This document shows, in pieces, positions 37,936 through 46,776 of a stretch of 63,849 nt of DNA (within the stretch, counting starts at the first letter, position 1; each line of letters starts with the position of its first letter). This DNA is from a bacterium (GTDB lineage: Bacteria > Elusimicrobiota > Elusimicrobia > UBA1565 > UBA9628). The position numbers and the translations under genes are program-made. The notes under the pieces were generated by a model, which saw only the letters and a list, made by a program, of their open reading frames with translations, was not told where the DNA came from and did not search any database. The stretch covers positions 1 through 63,849 of the forward strand of contig JAJXVH010000011.1 in NCBI GenBank assembly GCA_021782205.1. The letters run 5' to 3'.

Positions 37936-39176
37936 CGCCCGCCAAGGGATTCGACCGCGTCGAGGACGCGATCGCGGAAATCCGCAAAGGACGCATGGTC
38001 GTCGTCGTCGACGACCCCGACCGGGAGAACGAAGGCGACCTGATCGCCGCGGCGGAAAAATGCGGCGTGCGCGAGGTCAACTTCATGGCCGTGCACGGCC
38101 GCGGTCTGATCTGCGTGCCCCTGCCGGGCGCGCGCCTGGAGGCGCTGAAGCTGCACGCCATGGTCGACCCGTCCAACAACGTGCACGGCCCCGGCGCCGG
38201 CCGCGACACCGCGTTCACCGTCTCCGTCGACGCCAAGAAGGGCACCACCACCGGCATCTCCGCCAAGGACCGCGCCGCGACCATCGCCGCCCTTTTAGAC
38301 CCCCGCACCAAGCCGCAGGACCTGATGCGCCCCGGCCACATCTTCCCCCTGCGCGCCAAGGACGGCGGCGTGCTGGTCCGCGCCGGCCACACCGAGGCGG
38401 CCGTGGACCTGGCGCGCCTGGCGGGCCTCACGCCCGCCGGCGTCATCTGCGAGATCCTCAACCCCGACGGCACCATGTCGCGCACGCCGCACCTGATGCG
38501 CTTCGCCCGCAAGCACCGGCTCAAGATCATCACCATCGCCGACCTCATCGACTACCGCCGGCGCAAGGACCGCTTGGTCGAGCGCAAGGCGACCGCGCGG
38601 CTGCCCACGCGCTACGGCGAGTTCATGATCCGCGCCTACGAGGAGTCCATCACCGGCAAGGTCCACCTCGCCCTGGTCAAGGGCGACGTGTCCGGCGCCG
38701 AGGGCGCGCTCGTGCGCGTGCACTCCTCCTGCGTGACCGGCGACGCGCTGTTCAGCGAGAAATGCGACTGCGGGCTCCAACTGGACGCCGCGCTCCAGCA
38801 GATCGCGGCGGCGGGACGCGGCGTGCTGGTGTATCTGAATCAAGAGGGCCGCGGCATCGGCCTGATCAACAAGATCAAGGCCTACGCGCTTCAGGACAAG
38901 GGCCTGGACACCGTGGAGGCCAACTTGAAGCTCGGCCTCAAGCCCGACCTGCGCGAGTACGGCATCGGCGCGCAGATCCTCGCCGACCAGGGACTGACGT
39001 CCATCCGCCTGCTGACCAACAACCCGCGCAAGATCGTGGGCCTGGAAGGCTACGGACTGCGCGTGGTCGCGCGCGTGCCGCTGCAGGCGGCCGCGACCAA
39101 GCACAGCGCGCGCTATCTGAACACGAAGAAGGCCAAGCTCGGCCACATGCTGGCCGCCGTCGAGGAGGTTCGATGA
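37932..39176 (+). CDS. ribBA: Bifunctional 3,4-dihydroxy-2-butanone-4-phosphate synthase / GTP cyclohydrolase II
   Basis: Supplies both precursors of riboflavin, from ribulose-5-phosphate and from GTP. The N-terminal RibB half has [12 protein letters not shown] and [14 protein letters not shown]. The C-terminal RibA half has the zinc cluster [18 protein letters not shown], the GTP motif [16 protein letters not shown] and the [12 protein letters not shown] segment. Length of 414 residues is normal for a fused RibBA. It overlaps ribE (ATGA) and ribH (ATGA). Confidence 0.97.
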   Translation: MTPAKGFDRVEDAIAEIRKGRMVVVVDDPDRENEGDLIAAAEKCGVREVNFMAVHGRGLICVPLPGARLEALKLHAMVDPSNNVHGPGAGRDTAFTVSVDAKKGTTTGISAKDRAATIAALLDPRTKPQDLMRPGHIFPLRAKDGGVLVRAGHTEAAVDLARLAGLTPAGVICEILNPDGTMSRTPHLMRFARKHRLKIITIADLIDYRRRKDRLVERKATARLPTRYGEFMIRAYEESITGKVHLALVKGDVSGAEGALVRVHSSCVTGDALFSEKCDCGLQLDAALQQIAAAGRGVLVYLNQEGRGIGLINKIKAYALQDKGLDTVEANLKLGLKPDLREYGIGAQILADQGLTSIRLLTNNPRKIVGLEGYGLRVVARVPLQAAATKHSARYLNTKKAKLGHMLAAVEEVR

Positions 39177-39610
39177 CCCGCATCGCCGTCGCCGTCTCGC
39201 GCTTCAACGAGGAGATCACCTCGCGCCTTTTGGCGAGTTGCCTCAAGACGCTCAAGGCCGAGGGCTGGACCGACGCGCGTCTCAAGGTGGTGCACGTGCC
39301 CGGAGGCTTCGAGCTGCCTTGGATCGCGGCGGAGCTGGCGCGCAGCGGCCGCTATCGAGCGGTGATCACTCTGGGCTGCGTGCTGAAGGGCCAGACGCCG
39401 CAGAACGACCACATCGCGCGCTCTTTGGTGCAGAGCCTGCACCGCGTCAGCCTGGAGACGCGCGTGCCGGTGATTTTGGGCGTGCTCACGCCCAACACCT
39501 GGGCGCAGGCCGTGGCGCGCACGAAAGGCGCGCTCGACCGCGGCAAGGAAGCGGCGCTGGCCGCGCTGGAGATGGTCGCCGTCCAGGAGGAACTGCGTGG
39601 GAAGGCGTAG
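39173..39610 (+). CDS. ribH: 6,7-Dimethyl-8-ribityllumazine synthase
   Basis: Condenses the two riboflavin precursors to lumazine and usually forms a 60-mer shell or a pentamer. The family features in its 145 residues are [45 protein letters not shown] (the catalytic His region) and a late [11 protein letters not shown], where the usual LT.ENxxQA reads LTPNTWAQA. Length is slightly short of the common 155. The stop is 14 bases inside the start of nusB, so nusB overlaps its 3' end. Confidence 0.94.
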   Translation: MTRIAVAVSRFNEEITSRLLASCLKTLKAEGWTDARLKVVHVPGGFELPWIAAELARSGRYRAVITLGCVLKGQTPQNDHIARSLVQSLHRVSLETRVPVILGVLTPNTWAQAVARTKGALDRGKEAALAALEMVAVQEELRGKA

Positions 39611-40031
39611 GCTCGCGCGCGAGGTCGCGCTCCAGGCGCTCTACGTCGCCGACGTCTCGCGCACGCCGGCCGAGGAGGCGTTCGCGATCGTCGTGCGCCT
39701 GGACGACGGGGAACTGGACGCGGAGACGCGGGAGTTCGCGCGGGGCCTGGCGCTGGGCACGCTCGCGCGCGTGGAGGAGCTCGACGGCCTGATCGCCGCG
39801 CGCGCGCAGAACTGGGCGCTCAACCGCATGGCCGCGGTGGACCGCAACGTCATCCGCCTGGCCGCCTTCGAACTTCTCGCCCGCCCCGAGACCCCCATCG
39901 GCGTCATCATCGACGAGGCCGTCGAGATCGTGCGCAAATACTCCGCCGAGGAGGCCACGCGCTTCGTCAACGGCGTGCTCGACGGCCTGAAGGCGCTTCG
40001 CGCCGCGCCCTCCTCCGACGCAGGAGCCTGA
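39597..40031 (+). CDS. nusB: Transcription antitermination factor NusB
   Basis: An all-helical 144-residue RNA-binding factor that works with NusE (S10) in rRNA antitermination. Family segments are [44 protein letters not shown] and FVNGVLDGL. It starts with a GTG at 39597 inside the end of ribH, the common ribH-nusB neighbourhood. A Kef-type antiporter follows 13 bases later. Confidence 0.95.
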   Translation: MGRRRLAREVALQALYVADVSRTPAEEAFAIVVRLDDGELDAETREFARGLALGTLARVEELDGLIAARAQNWALNRMAAVDRNVIRLAAFELLARPETPIGVIIDEAVEIVRKYSAEEATRFVNGVLDGLKALRAAPSSDAGA

Positions 40032-40044
40032 GCCGAAGATCCCG

Positions 40045-41271
40045 ATGCCGCTGATGACCTCGCTGTTGTTCCTGCTGGTGACCGCGCGCGTGGCCGGCGA
40101 GATCGCCGAGCGCCTGCGCCAGCCCGCGATGATGGGAGAGATCGTGGCCGGCATTCTTCTGGGCCCCTCGCTGCTCGGCCTGGTGGGCTTGACGCCCGGC
40201 CTGAAGGGCATCGCCGATCTGGGGGTCTTCCTGCTCGTCCTCCTGGCCGGCCTGGAGATCGACTTCGACGAGCTGCGGCGCGCGTTTTCCGGACGCGGCG
40301 CGTGGGTGTCGGTCGTCAGCTTCGCCCTGCCGCTGGCGCTGGGCGCGGGCGTGGGCGCGGCGTTCGGCAAGGACGCGACGCGCTGCCTGTTCCTGGGGCT
40401 GTGCGTGGCGATCACCGCCCTGCCGGTCAGCGTGCGCATCCTGATGGACCTGGGACGCCTGGAGTCGCCGATCGGCCGCCGCATCATCTCGGCCGCCGTG
40501 GCCAACGACGTTTGCTCGCTTCTGGTGCTGGGCGTGGTGCTGAACGTCAAGGGCGGCGCTGCGGATTGGCCGGCGCTGTCCGGCGCGGTCGCCTGGTCGC
40601 TGGTGAAGGCCGCGGCGTTCCTGGCCGCCGTCGTCGCCGCCCACCGTCTGGTGCGCTACGGCACCGGCTTCGCGCCGGTGTCGCGCCGCCTTTTGGAAGG
40701 AATGCTGACCGCGCTGCGGGGGCGCGAGACCTTGTTCGCGTTCGCCATCCTGTTCGTCCTGATCTTCGCCAGTCTCTCGGAAAGCGTCGGCCTTCACGGG
40801 ATCATCGGCGCCTTCTTCGGCTCCGCTTTGCTGGGCCGCGAGTTTCTCGGCAAGGATCACTTCGAAGAGGTGCGCAAAACCGCCTCCGGCGTCACCATGG
40901 GCTTCCTGGCTCCGGTCTTCTTCGCGACCATCGGCCTGGACTTCGACGCCCACCAGTTGACGAACCCCGCGCTGCTGATCGCCATCCTGACCGTCGCGTT
41001 CGCGGGCAAGATCCTGGGCGGCTATTGGGGCGGACGCCTGGCCCGGCTGGAACCCGAGGAATGCTGGGCGCTGGGCTTCGGCCTGAACGGCCGCGGCATC
41101 ATGGAACTGGTGATCGCGGACATCGCCCTGTCCAACGGCCTCATCGGCCGCGAAATTTTCTCGATCCTGGTCCTGATGGGCGTGGCGACGACCCTGGTCA
41201 CGCCGACTCTCTTAAGCCGCTCCTTGGCGCGGCTCGACGCCGCGCAAGGACTCGCGCCCGCCGCGTTATGA
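40045..41271 (+). CDS. CPA2/Kef-type cation:proton antiporter membrane domain
   Basis: A 408-residue sodium- or potassium/proton antiporter with about twelve helices. Family signs are the N-terminal MMGEIVAGILLGPSLLGLVG, the loop GLEIDFDELR, the discontinuous-helix pair around SAAVANDVCSLLVL with an Asn-Asp motif, and a final GRGIMELVIADIAL. There is no RCK/TrkA-N regulatory domain, so it is not a glutathione-gated KefB/C. The start at 40045 follows nusB closely, and the stop overlaps ligA by ATGA. Confidence 0.9.
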   Translation: MPLMTSLLFLLVTARVAGEIAERLRQPAMMGEIVAGILLGPSLLGLVGLTPGLKGIADLGVFLLVLLAGLEIDFDELRRAFSGRGAWVSVVSFALPLALGAGVGAAFGKDATRCLFLGLCVAITALPVSVRILMDLGRLESPIGRRIISAAVANDVCSLLVLGVVLNVKGGAADWPALSGAVAWSLVKAAAFLAAVVAAHRLVRYGTGFAPVSRRLLEGMLTALRGRETLFAFAILFVLIFASLSESVGLHGIIGAFFGSALLGREFLGKDHFEEVRKTASGVTMGFLAPVFFATIGLDFDAHQLTNPALLIAILTVAFAGKILGGYWGGRLARLEPEECWALGFGLNGRGIMELVIADIALSNGLIGREIFSILVLMGVATTLVTPTLLSRSLARLDAAQGLAPAAL

Positions 41272-43274
41272 GTCCCTTCTCTTCCCGTAGAAGCGTCCGG
41301 ACGGATATACAAGAACTGCGCGACGCGATCCGCGCGCACGACCGGCGCTACTACCTGCTGGACGCGCCGACGGTCTCCGACACGGAGTACGACCGGCTCA
41401 TGGCGCGGCTCAAGGAGCTGGAGACGGCGCACCCGGAGCTGGACGCGCCGGACTCGCCGACCAAGCGCGTGGGCGGGGCGGTGGGCGCGGACTTCGCGCC
41501 GGTCCGGCACGCCGTCGCCATGCTGTCGCTCGACAACGCCTATGAAGAGGCGGACATCCGCGCCTGGGACGAGCGCGTGCGCAAGAATTTGCCCCCCGGC
41601 GACATCCCGTCCTATCTGGTGGAGCCGAAGATCGACGGCTTGTCCTGCGCCCTGACGTATGAAGACGGCGCGTTCACGCGCGCCGCCACGCGCGGCGACG
41701 GCGAGACCGGCGAGGACGTCACCGCCAACGCGCGCACTCTTCGCGCCATTCCGTTGTCCTTGCCCGCGGGCGCGCCCCGGCGCCTGGAATTGCGCGGCGA
41801 GGTGTACATGACCTTCGCCGACTTCACGCGGGTCAACGAGGACGAGGCGCGCGCCGGCCGCGAGCCCTTCGCCAACCCGCGCAACTGCGCGGCCGGCTCC
41901 CTACGCCAAAAGGATCCGCGCGTGACGGCGGCGCGCCGCCTAAGGTTCACCGCCCACTCCTACGGCGTCTGGAGCGGCACGGAACCGAAGTCCCACGCCG
42001 AATTCCTGGCCCGGTGCCGTGAACTGGGCATTCCCTCCAGCACCTATGAGCGCTGCGCGTCGATCGACCAAGTCGTCGCCTACTACGCGCGTTTTAGAGA
42101 AGAGCTGATGCCGAAGCTGGCGTATGCCGTCGACGGCCTCGTGGTCAAGGTCGACGATTTCGCCCAGCAGAAGCGCCTGGGCTTTACCGCGCGCTCCCCG
42201 CGTTGGGGCATGGCGTTCAAATACCCGGCCCAGCAGGCCACGTCGAAGGTGGTCGCCGTGGAGTTCTCCGTGGGCCGCACCGGGGCGATCACGCCGGTGG
42301 CGAAGGTGGAGCCCGTGTTCTGCGCGGGCGTCACCATCTCCTCGGTCACTTTGCATAATTTCGAGGAGATCGAGCGCCTGGGCCTGAAGGTCGGCGACCG
42401 CGTGCTCATCGAGCGCGCCGGCGAGGTGATCCCGAAGGTCGTCAAGGTCGTGGAGAAGGGCCGCAAGCGCGGCGCGATCGCACCGCCGGCGAAATGCCCG
42501 TCCTGCGGCGGCCCCGTCGCGCGCGAGGAGGGCCTGGTCGCCTGGCGCTGCGACAATCCCTCCTGCCCCGCCCAACTGCGGCGCACGCTGGAGCATTTCG
42601 CCTCGCGCCCGGCCATGGACATCGTCGGCCTGGGCGACGCGGCGGTGGACCAGCTGGTGACGCGCGGCTTGGTCAAGAGCGTGGCCGACGTCTACGACCT
42701 GAAAAAGGAGCATTTACTGGACCTGGAGCTGTTCGCCGACAAGAAGGCCGACAACCTGCTGGCTCAAATCGAGTCCAGCAAGGAACGTCCCCTGGACCGC
42801 GTGATCAACGCCTTGGGCATTCGCCACGTGGGAGAAAAGACCGCCGAGGTCCTGGCCGAACGGCTGGACATCGACGCCCTGCTCGGCGCGAGCGAAGCCG
42901 ACTTCCAGGCGATTCCCGACGTCGGCCCCGTCGTGGCCCAGTCCCTGCACGAATTCTTTTCATCCAAGCAAGGCGCCGGCCTGATCGCGCGCCTGCGCGC
43001 CGCCGGCGTGCGCATGCCCAAGCCCGAGCGCCAGGTCGCCGCCGGAGCGCCGTTCTCCGGGATGACCTTCGTCTTCACCGGCGAACTGACCGGGTTCACC
43101 CGCGAGGCGGCCGAGGAAAAGGTGAAGTCGCTGGGCGGCAAGGCCTCCGGCTCGGTGTCCGCGAAGACCACGTACCTGGTCGCGGGCGAGGCCGCCGGCT
43201 CCAAGCTCAAGAAGGCGCAGTCGCTCGGCGTCAAGATTCTGACCGAAACCCAGTTCCGGGAGCTCCTGCCGTGA
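41268..43274 (+). CDS. ligA: NAD-dependent DNA ligase LigA
   Basis: Seals nicks in DNA using NAD+. The 668-residue protein has the Ia domain (YYLLDAPTVSDTEYDRLM), the adenylation lysine Lys121 in VEPKIDGLSCAL, an OB fold, the four-Cys zinc finger CPSCGGPVAREEG...CDNPSCPAQL, helix-hairpin-helix repeats (DIVGLGDAAVDQL and others) and a C-terminal BRCT domain (GMTFVFTGELTGF). Length and order are canonical. The ATG at 41268 overlaps the antiporter stop, and the stop overlaps purH by GTGA. Confidence 0.97.
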   Translation: MSPFSSRRSVRTDIQELRDAIRAHDRRYYLLDAPTVSDTEYDRLMARLKELETAHPELDAPDSPTKRVGGAVGADFAPVRHAVAMLSLDNAYEEADIRAWDERVRKNLPPGDIPSYLVEPKIDGLSCALTYEDGAFTRAATRGDGETGEDVTANARTLRAIPLSLPAGAPRRLELRGEVYMTFADFTRVNEDEARAGREPFANPRNCAAGSLRQKDPRVTAARRLRFTAHSYGVWSGTEPKSHAEFLARCRELGIPSSTYERCASIDQVVAYYARFREELMPKLAYAVDGLVVKVDDFAQQKRLGFTARSPRWGMAFKYPAQQATSKVVAVEFSVGRTGAITPVAKVEPVFCAGVTISSVTLHNFEEIERLGLKVGDRVLIERAGEVIPKVVKVVEKGRKRGAIAPPAKCPSCGGPVAREEGLVAWRCDNPSCPAQLRRTLEHFASRPAMDIVGLGDAAVDQLVTRGLVKSVADVYDLKKEHLLDLELFADKKADNLLAQIESSKERPLDRVINALGIRHVGEKTAEVLAERLDIDALLGASEADFQAIPDVGPVVAQSLHEFFSSKQGAGLIARLRAAGVRMPKPERQVAAGAPFSGMTFVFTGELTGFTREAAEEKVKSLGGKASGSVSAKTTYLVAGEAAGSKLKKAQSLGVKILTETQFRELLP

Positions 43275-44794
43275 GCGCGCGCAAGGAGCGCGACCGCCCG
43301 CGCGTCGCCCTGCTGCACGTCGCCGACCGCACCGGCATCGTGGAGTTCGCGCACGCCCTGCTGGAGCTGGGCTTCGAGCTGATCGCCACGGGGCCGACGG
43401 CGACGGCTCTGCGCCAGGCCGGGGCCCCGCACCGGTCCCTGTCGGAGTTCACCGGCGAGCGCCTGCCGGCGGACGCGCTGGCCCTGCTGCACCCGAAGAT
43501 CGTGGGTGCCATCGCGGCCGAGAAGCCCGGCATCGACCTGGTGGCGGTGAATTTCTACCCGCTGGCCGAGGCGGCGGGCGACCCCGCCCTGAGCCAGGAC
43601 GAGGTGCTGTCCTACGTGGACCCCGCGGGGCCGGCGCTGCTGCGCGCGGCGGCGCGCAACTTCAAGAACGTGATCGCGCTGTGCGATCCCGACGATTACG
43701 CGCAGGCCGTCGAGACGCTCAAGGCCTACGACCGCATGCTGCCCGACCGGCGTCAGACGCTGGCGGCCAAGGCGTTCCACTGCGCCGCCTACTACGACTC
43801 CACGGTCGCGCAGTACCTCGGCGGCAAGTGGGAGCAGTTTCCCGACGAGGTGGTCGTCGCGCTCAAGAAAAGCGCCGACCTGCGCTACGGCGAGAACCCG
43901 CACCAGAGCGGCGCGTTCTACACGCTGGCCGGCGCGCGCCCGTGGGGCCTCAACGCGGCCCGCGTCGTGCAGGGCCGTCCGCTGGCCTACGGCCACTACC
44001 TCGACCTGGAAGCCGCCTGGGACCTGGCCTCCGGCTTCGCCGAGCCCGCGTGCGCGGTGGTCAAGCTGGGCGTGCCGGCCGGCTTCGCCTGCGGCCCGGA
44101 CCTGGCGCGCGCCGCGCGCCGCGCCTGCGCGGTGGATCCGCGCGGGACCTTGCACGCGACCGCCGCGGTCAACCGGGAAATCGACGAAGAAACCGCGCAG
44201 GTCCTGGCCGAGGAGCGCCTGGACTGCATCGCCGCCCCCGACTTCTCGGTCAAGGCGCGGCTGATCCTCAAAGCCAAGAAGGACGCACGCCTCATCGCCT
44301 TGCCCTCCGCGTTGGTGGCACCCAATGAATTGGACCTGCGCGCCGTGGCCGGCGGAATGCTGGTGCAGGAGCGCGACCAGCGCGCGTATGCCGGCGAGCT
44401 CAAGCGCGCGTCTAAGCGCGCTCCCAGCGAGCGCGAGTCCGCAGCACTCGACGTCGCCTGGCGCGTGGCCATGCGCGCGCGATCGCACGCCGCGGTGCTG
44501 GCCCGCGGCACGGCCGTGATCGGCATCGGCTCCGGCCAGACGTCCCGCCTGGACGCGGTGCGCCTGGCCGTGGTCAAAAGCCAGGAGCGCCATCCCATCC
44601 TCGCCGCCGGCGAGCCGCTGGTGCTGGCCAGCGACGGCGCGCTGACGGCCGAGCACGTGGACGCGGCCGCCGAGGGCGGCGTCGTCGCGATCATCCATCC
44701 CGGCGGCGCGGCCGAGGACGCGGAGGCCGCCCTGGCCGCCGACCGTCACGGCCTGGCCCTCGTGGCCACCGGTTTGCGCCACTTCCGGCTGTAA
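43271..44794 (+). CDS. Degenerate PurH-like protein (AICAR transformylase/IMP cyclohydrolase family)
   Basis: A 507-residue PurH homologue, but with altered catalytic sequence. Retained are VADRTGIVEFA, VNFYPLAEA, LRAAARN, LRYGENPHQ, GIGSGQTSRLDAV and GLRHFRL. The transformylase KHxxPxG motif is changed to VVKLGVPAG (Lys265-Leu266, where His is catalytic in characterised enzymes), LSYNN is LAYGH, the SAFGG loop is lost, and SDAFFPF reads SDGALTA. The cyclohydrolase loop usually ending KTLHPK reads ALLHPK. It may be inactive, regulatory or re-purposed, with a canonical purH elsewhere; a poorly conserved but functional enzyme is the alternative. The GTG start at 43271 overlaps ligA (GTGA). Confidence 0.8.
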   Translation: MSARKERDRPRVALLHVADRTGIVEFAHALLELGFELIATGPTATALRQAGAPHRSLSEFTGERLPADALALLHPKIVGAIAAEKPGIDLVAVNFYPLAEAAGDPALSQDEVLSYVDPAGPALLRAAARNFKNVIALCDPDDYAQAVETLKAYDRMLPDRRQTLAAKAFHCAAYYDSTVAQYLGGKWEQFPDEVVVALKKSADLRYGENPHQSGAFYTLAGARPWGLNAARVVQGRPLAYGHYLDLEAAWDLASGFAEPACAVVKLGVPAGFACGPDLARAARRACAVDPRGTLHATAAVNREIDEETAQVLAEERLDCIAAPDFSVKARLILKAKKDARLIALPSALVAPNELDLRAVAGGMLVQERDQRAYAGELKRASKRAPSERESAALDVAWRVAMRARSHAAVLARGTAVIGIGSGQTSRLDAVRLAVVKSQERHPILAAGEPLVLASDGALTAEHVDAAAEGGVVAIIHPGGAAEDAEAALAADRHGLALVATGLRHFRL

Positions 44795-44797
44795 CGA

Positions 44798-44821
44798 AGG
44801 TCCCGGTTCCGCCTGGGACCT
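44798..44821 (+). terminator. Hairpin after purH-like gene
   Basis: Perfect 7-bp inverted repeat AGGTCCC / GGGACCT with a 10-base loop, starting four bases after the stop at 44794. The following bases (CCGTCTTGT) give only a weak U-tract, so termination may be inefficient. Confidence 0.55.
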
Positions 44822-44875
44822 CCGTCTTGTCCCACCTGGACCTTTCGACCTGTCTGATTCCTGGGCCTCGACTGC

Positions 44876-44881
44876 TAGATT
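44876..44881 (+). promoter_or_regulatory. Putative leaderless -10 box
   Basis: TGC-TAGATT with exactly six bases to the ATG at 44888; an extended -10 (TGC) precedes it. Confidence 0.55.
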
Positions 44882-44887
44882 GAGGCG

Positions 44888-46270
44888 ATGAACAATGCGA
44901 TGCGCGCGGCGTGCCTGGTCTTCTGGGCGGCCGGCGCGGCCCTGGCGGCCGATTCGGAGGTCTCCACCGGGACGGTCCGGCAGACCCTCCCCGCTCTCGC
45001 GAATGCAGCCGCGCAAGACGCCGAATGGACGGATTCGCGCGGCCGCATGCAGAGCGTTCTTGCTTCCGCCGCTTCGGGATTCGATGGAGCCGCGCAAGCG
45101 TTGCCGGTCGTCGCGCTCGGCGCGGCGGTCCCGGCCGCGCCGGCGCCGAAAACGCTGCTCCCCGCGCGCGCGCCGCGCTACGATCACCGCGTGGCCGCCG
45201 CCCAGCGCGAGCTGGACGCGGCGCGCCGCGCCGAGGGACTGCCGGGAATTCGCGCCGACGGTTTCTTCGGCCCGGCCACGCGGCGCGCCGTGCTGGGCTT
45301 TCAGGCCATTCACGGCCTACCCGCGACCGGCGACATCGACGCCGCGACAAGCGCCGCCCTCCTTTCACTCGGCCATGGCCTGGAAAAGCCTTCCGTCGTC
45401 GCATCCGCCCGCCCACCCGCGGCGCGACCGCCGCCGGTGCCGGCCTCCGCGCGGCCGTCTCCCCCGCCCGCACCGACAACTCCGCCGCCCGCACCGACGC
45501 CGATTCTGCAAGCGTCGCGTCCGCCGCGCTACGACCCGCAGGTCGCGACGCTCCAATTGGAGCTGGACGCGGTGCGCCGCGCCGAAGGCCTGCCGGGCCT
45601 GCGCGCCGACGGCTTCTTCGGCCCGGGCACCGGACGCGCGGTGTACGGCTTTCAGAGAATTCACGGCCTGCCCGCCACGGGGATCGTCGACGCCGCCACG
45701 CAATCCGCGCTTCTGCGGCTCTATCAGCAAATCACCGGCCTGCCCGCCACGGGAGCGCCGGACCTGGCCACCGACCGCGCGCTGGCGGTGGAGCGCGGCC
45801 GGACCGCACCCGACTATCCCGGCCGCTACTTCAGCGGCCCGGACTCTGATTTTCAACCGGACCGGCGCGAAAGGACGATTCACGGCGTTCTGGCGACCGT
45901 CTACACGCCGTATCTGGACTTGAGCGCGGCCCAACTCCACCGCGAGGGCCCGCCGGTCGACCGCTTCACGCACGCGATCTGCACTTTGGAGCGCTTCCTG
46001 GCTGGCCGCTGCCCCTACGTGTCGGTGGCCATCGACCGCAGCCTGGACGTGCCCGACGGCACGCCGCTCTTGATCCCCGGCATCGACCGCATCGCGGGAC
46101 GGCGCGTGCTATTTCGCATCGTGGACACGGGTGCCGTGCGCCTGTTCCACGGCACCAGCCACATCGACGTGGCCACCGACAGCAACGAGTACGGCGGCCT
46201 GGGCTCCCGGATCACCGGCCGTGAGTTCACCTTGATTCTCCCCGAAGGCCTGCGCCCGCGGCGGCCTTGA
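44888..46270 (+). CDS. Secreted peptidoglycan-binding protein with C-terminal 3D domain
   Basis: A 460-residue exported protein. A signal peptide (cleavage near AALAA, residue about 22) is followed by two peptidoglycan-binding type 1 repeats at about residues 95-160 and 215-280. Each contains the near-identical cores RADGFFGPATRRAV or RADGFFGPGTGRAV and HGLPATG, separated by a Pro-rich linker. A third partial repeat (ITGLPATGAPDLATDRAL) follows. The last 120 residues end in a 3D/double-psi barrel-like domain with SVAIDRSLDVPDGTPLLIPG, FRIVDTG and HIDVATDSN, which carry the three Asp that define 3D domains. Such proteins remodel or bind murein. Near-identical repeats suggest recent duplication. 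Confidence 0.87.
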   Translation: MNNAMRAACLVFWAAGAALAADSEVSTGTVRQTLPALANAAAQDAEWTDSRGRMQSVLASAASGFDGAAQALPVVALGAAVPAAPAPKTLLPARAPRYDHRVAAAQRELDAARRAEGLPGIRADGFFGPATRRAVLGFQAIHGLPATGDIDAATSAALLSLGHGLEKPSVVASARPPAARPPPVPASARPSPPPAPTTPPPAPTPILQASRPPRYDPQVATLQLELDAVRRAEGLPGLRADGFFGPGTGRAVYGFQRIHGLPATGIVDAATQSALLRLYQQITGLPATGAPDLATDRALAVERGRTAPDYPGRYFSGPDSDFQPDRRERTIHGVLATVYTPYLDLSAAQLHREGPPVDRFTHAICTLERFLAGRCPYVSVAIDRSLDVPDGTPLLIPGIDRIAGRRVLFRIVDTGAVRLFHGTSHIDVATDSNEYGGLGSRITGREFTLILPEGLRPRRP

Positions 46271-46290
46271 CGCGCGGCGCGACGACGGGC

Positions 46291-46296
46291 TAAACT
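46291..46296 (+). promoter_or_regulatory. Putative leaderless -10 box
   Basis: GGGC-TAAACT with exactly six bases to the GTG at 46303. The 13 bases CGGGCTAAACTGC closely match the treS promoter region (position 24131). Confidence 0.55.
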
Positions 46297-46302
46297 GCGG
46301 CC

Positions 46303-46776
46303 GTGGCCATGCGCGAGCAGACGGCGGTACGCTTCAAGATCACCAGCACGACGCTCAGCGCCGTCGAGATCCAGACGCGCACCGGCCTGACTCCGGACGA
46401 GACCTGGAAAGTCGGCGACAAGCGCGGCCCGTTCGCGGTCGTGGAGAAGGTCCACGGCTTCGTGCTGGACTCCAAGGCGCTGTTCAACGCCACGCTCGAT
46501 GATCACGTGAAGGCCATGCTCAAGCGCGTGGCGCCCAGCGCGCAGAAGGTCGGCGCGATCGCGCCGCAGTGCGAGATCGAGTTCAGCTGCATCCTGCATC
46601 GCAAGAAATCCCCCCCGCTGCGCTTCCAGCGCGACGACCTGCGCTGGCTGGGAGTGATGGGCGCGCGGCTGGACGTGGACATCTTCCTGCTCGAGGAGCC
46701 GCCCGCGCCCCGCGGCGGCGGCTTCGGCGCCGGCGCGGCGGGCACGGCCACGGAAGCGCCGAAAACCGGCTCCTAG
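46303..46776 (+). CDS. DUF4279 domain protein
   Basis: A 157-residue soluble protein. The segment TGLTPDETWKVGDKRG followed by GFVLDSKALFNATLDDHVKAML matches DUF4279, a small domain seen in toxin-immunity and other contexts. No toxin gene is adjacent, so an immunity role is not supported. The C-terminal 20 residues are a Gly/Ala-rich tail. The GTG at 46303 is chosen because a TAAACT box lies six bases upstream; an ATG at 46309 is the alternative. The stop TAG lies in a CTAG shared with the convergent PPK2 gene. Confidence 0.7.
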   Translation: MAMREQTAVRFKITSTTLSAVEIQTRTGLTPDETWKVGDKRGPFAVVEKVHGFVLDSKALFNATLDDHVKAMLKRVAPSAQKVGAIAPQCEIEFSCILHRKKSPPLRFQRDDLRWLGVMGARLDVDIFLLEEPPAPRGGGFGAGAAGTATEAPKTGS

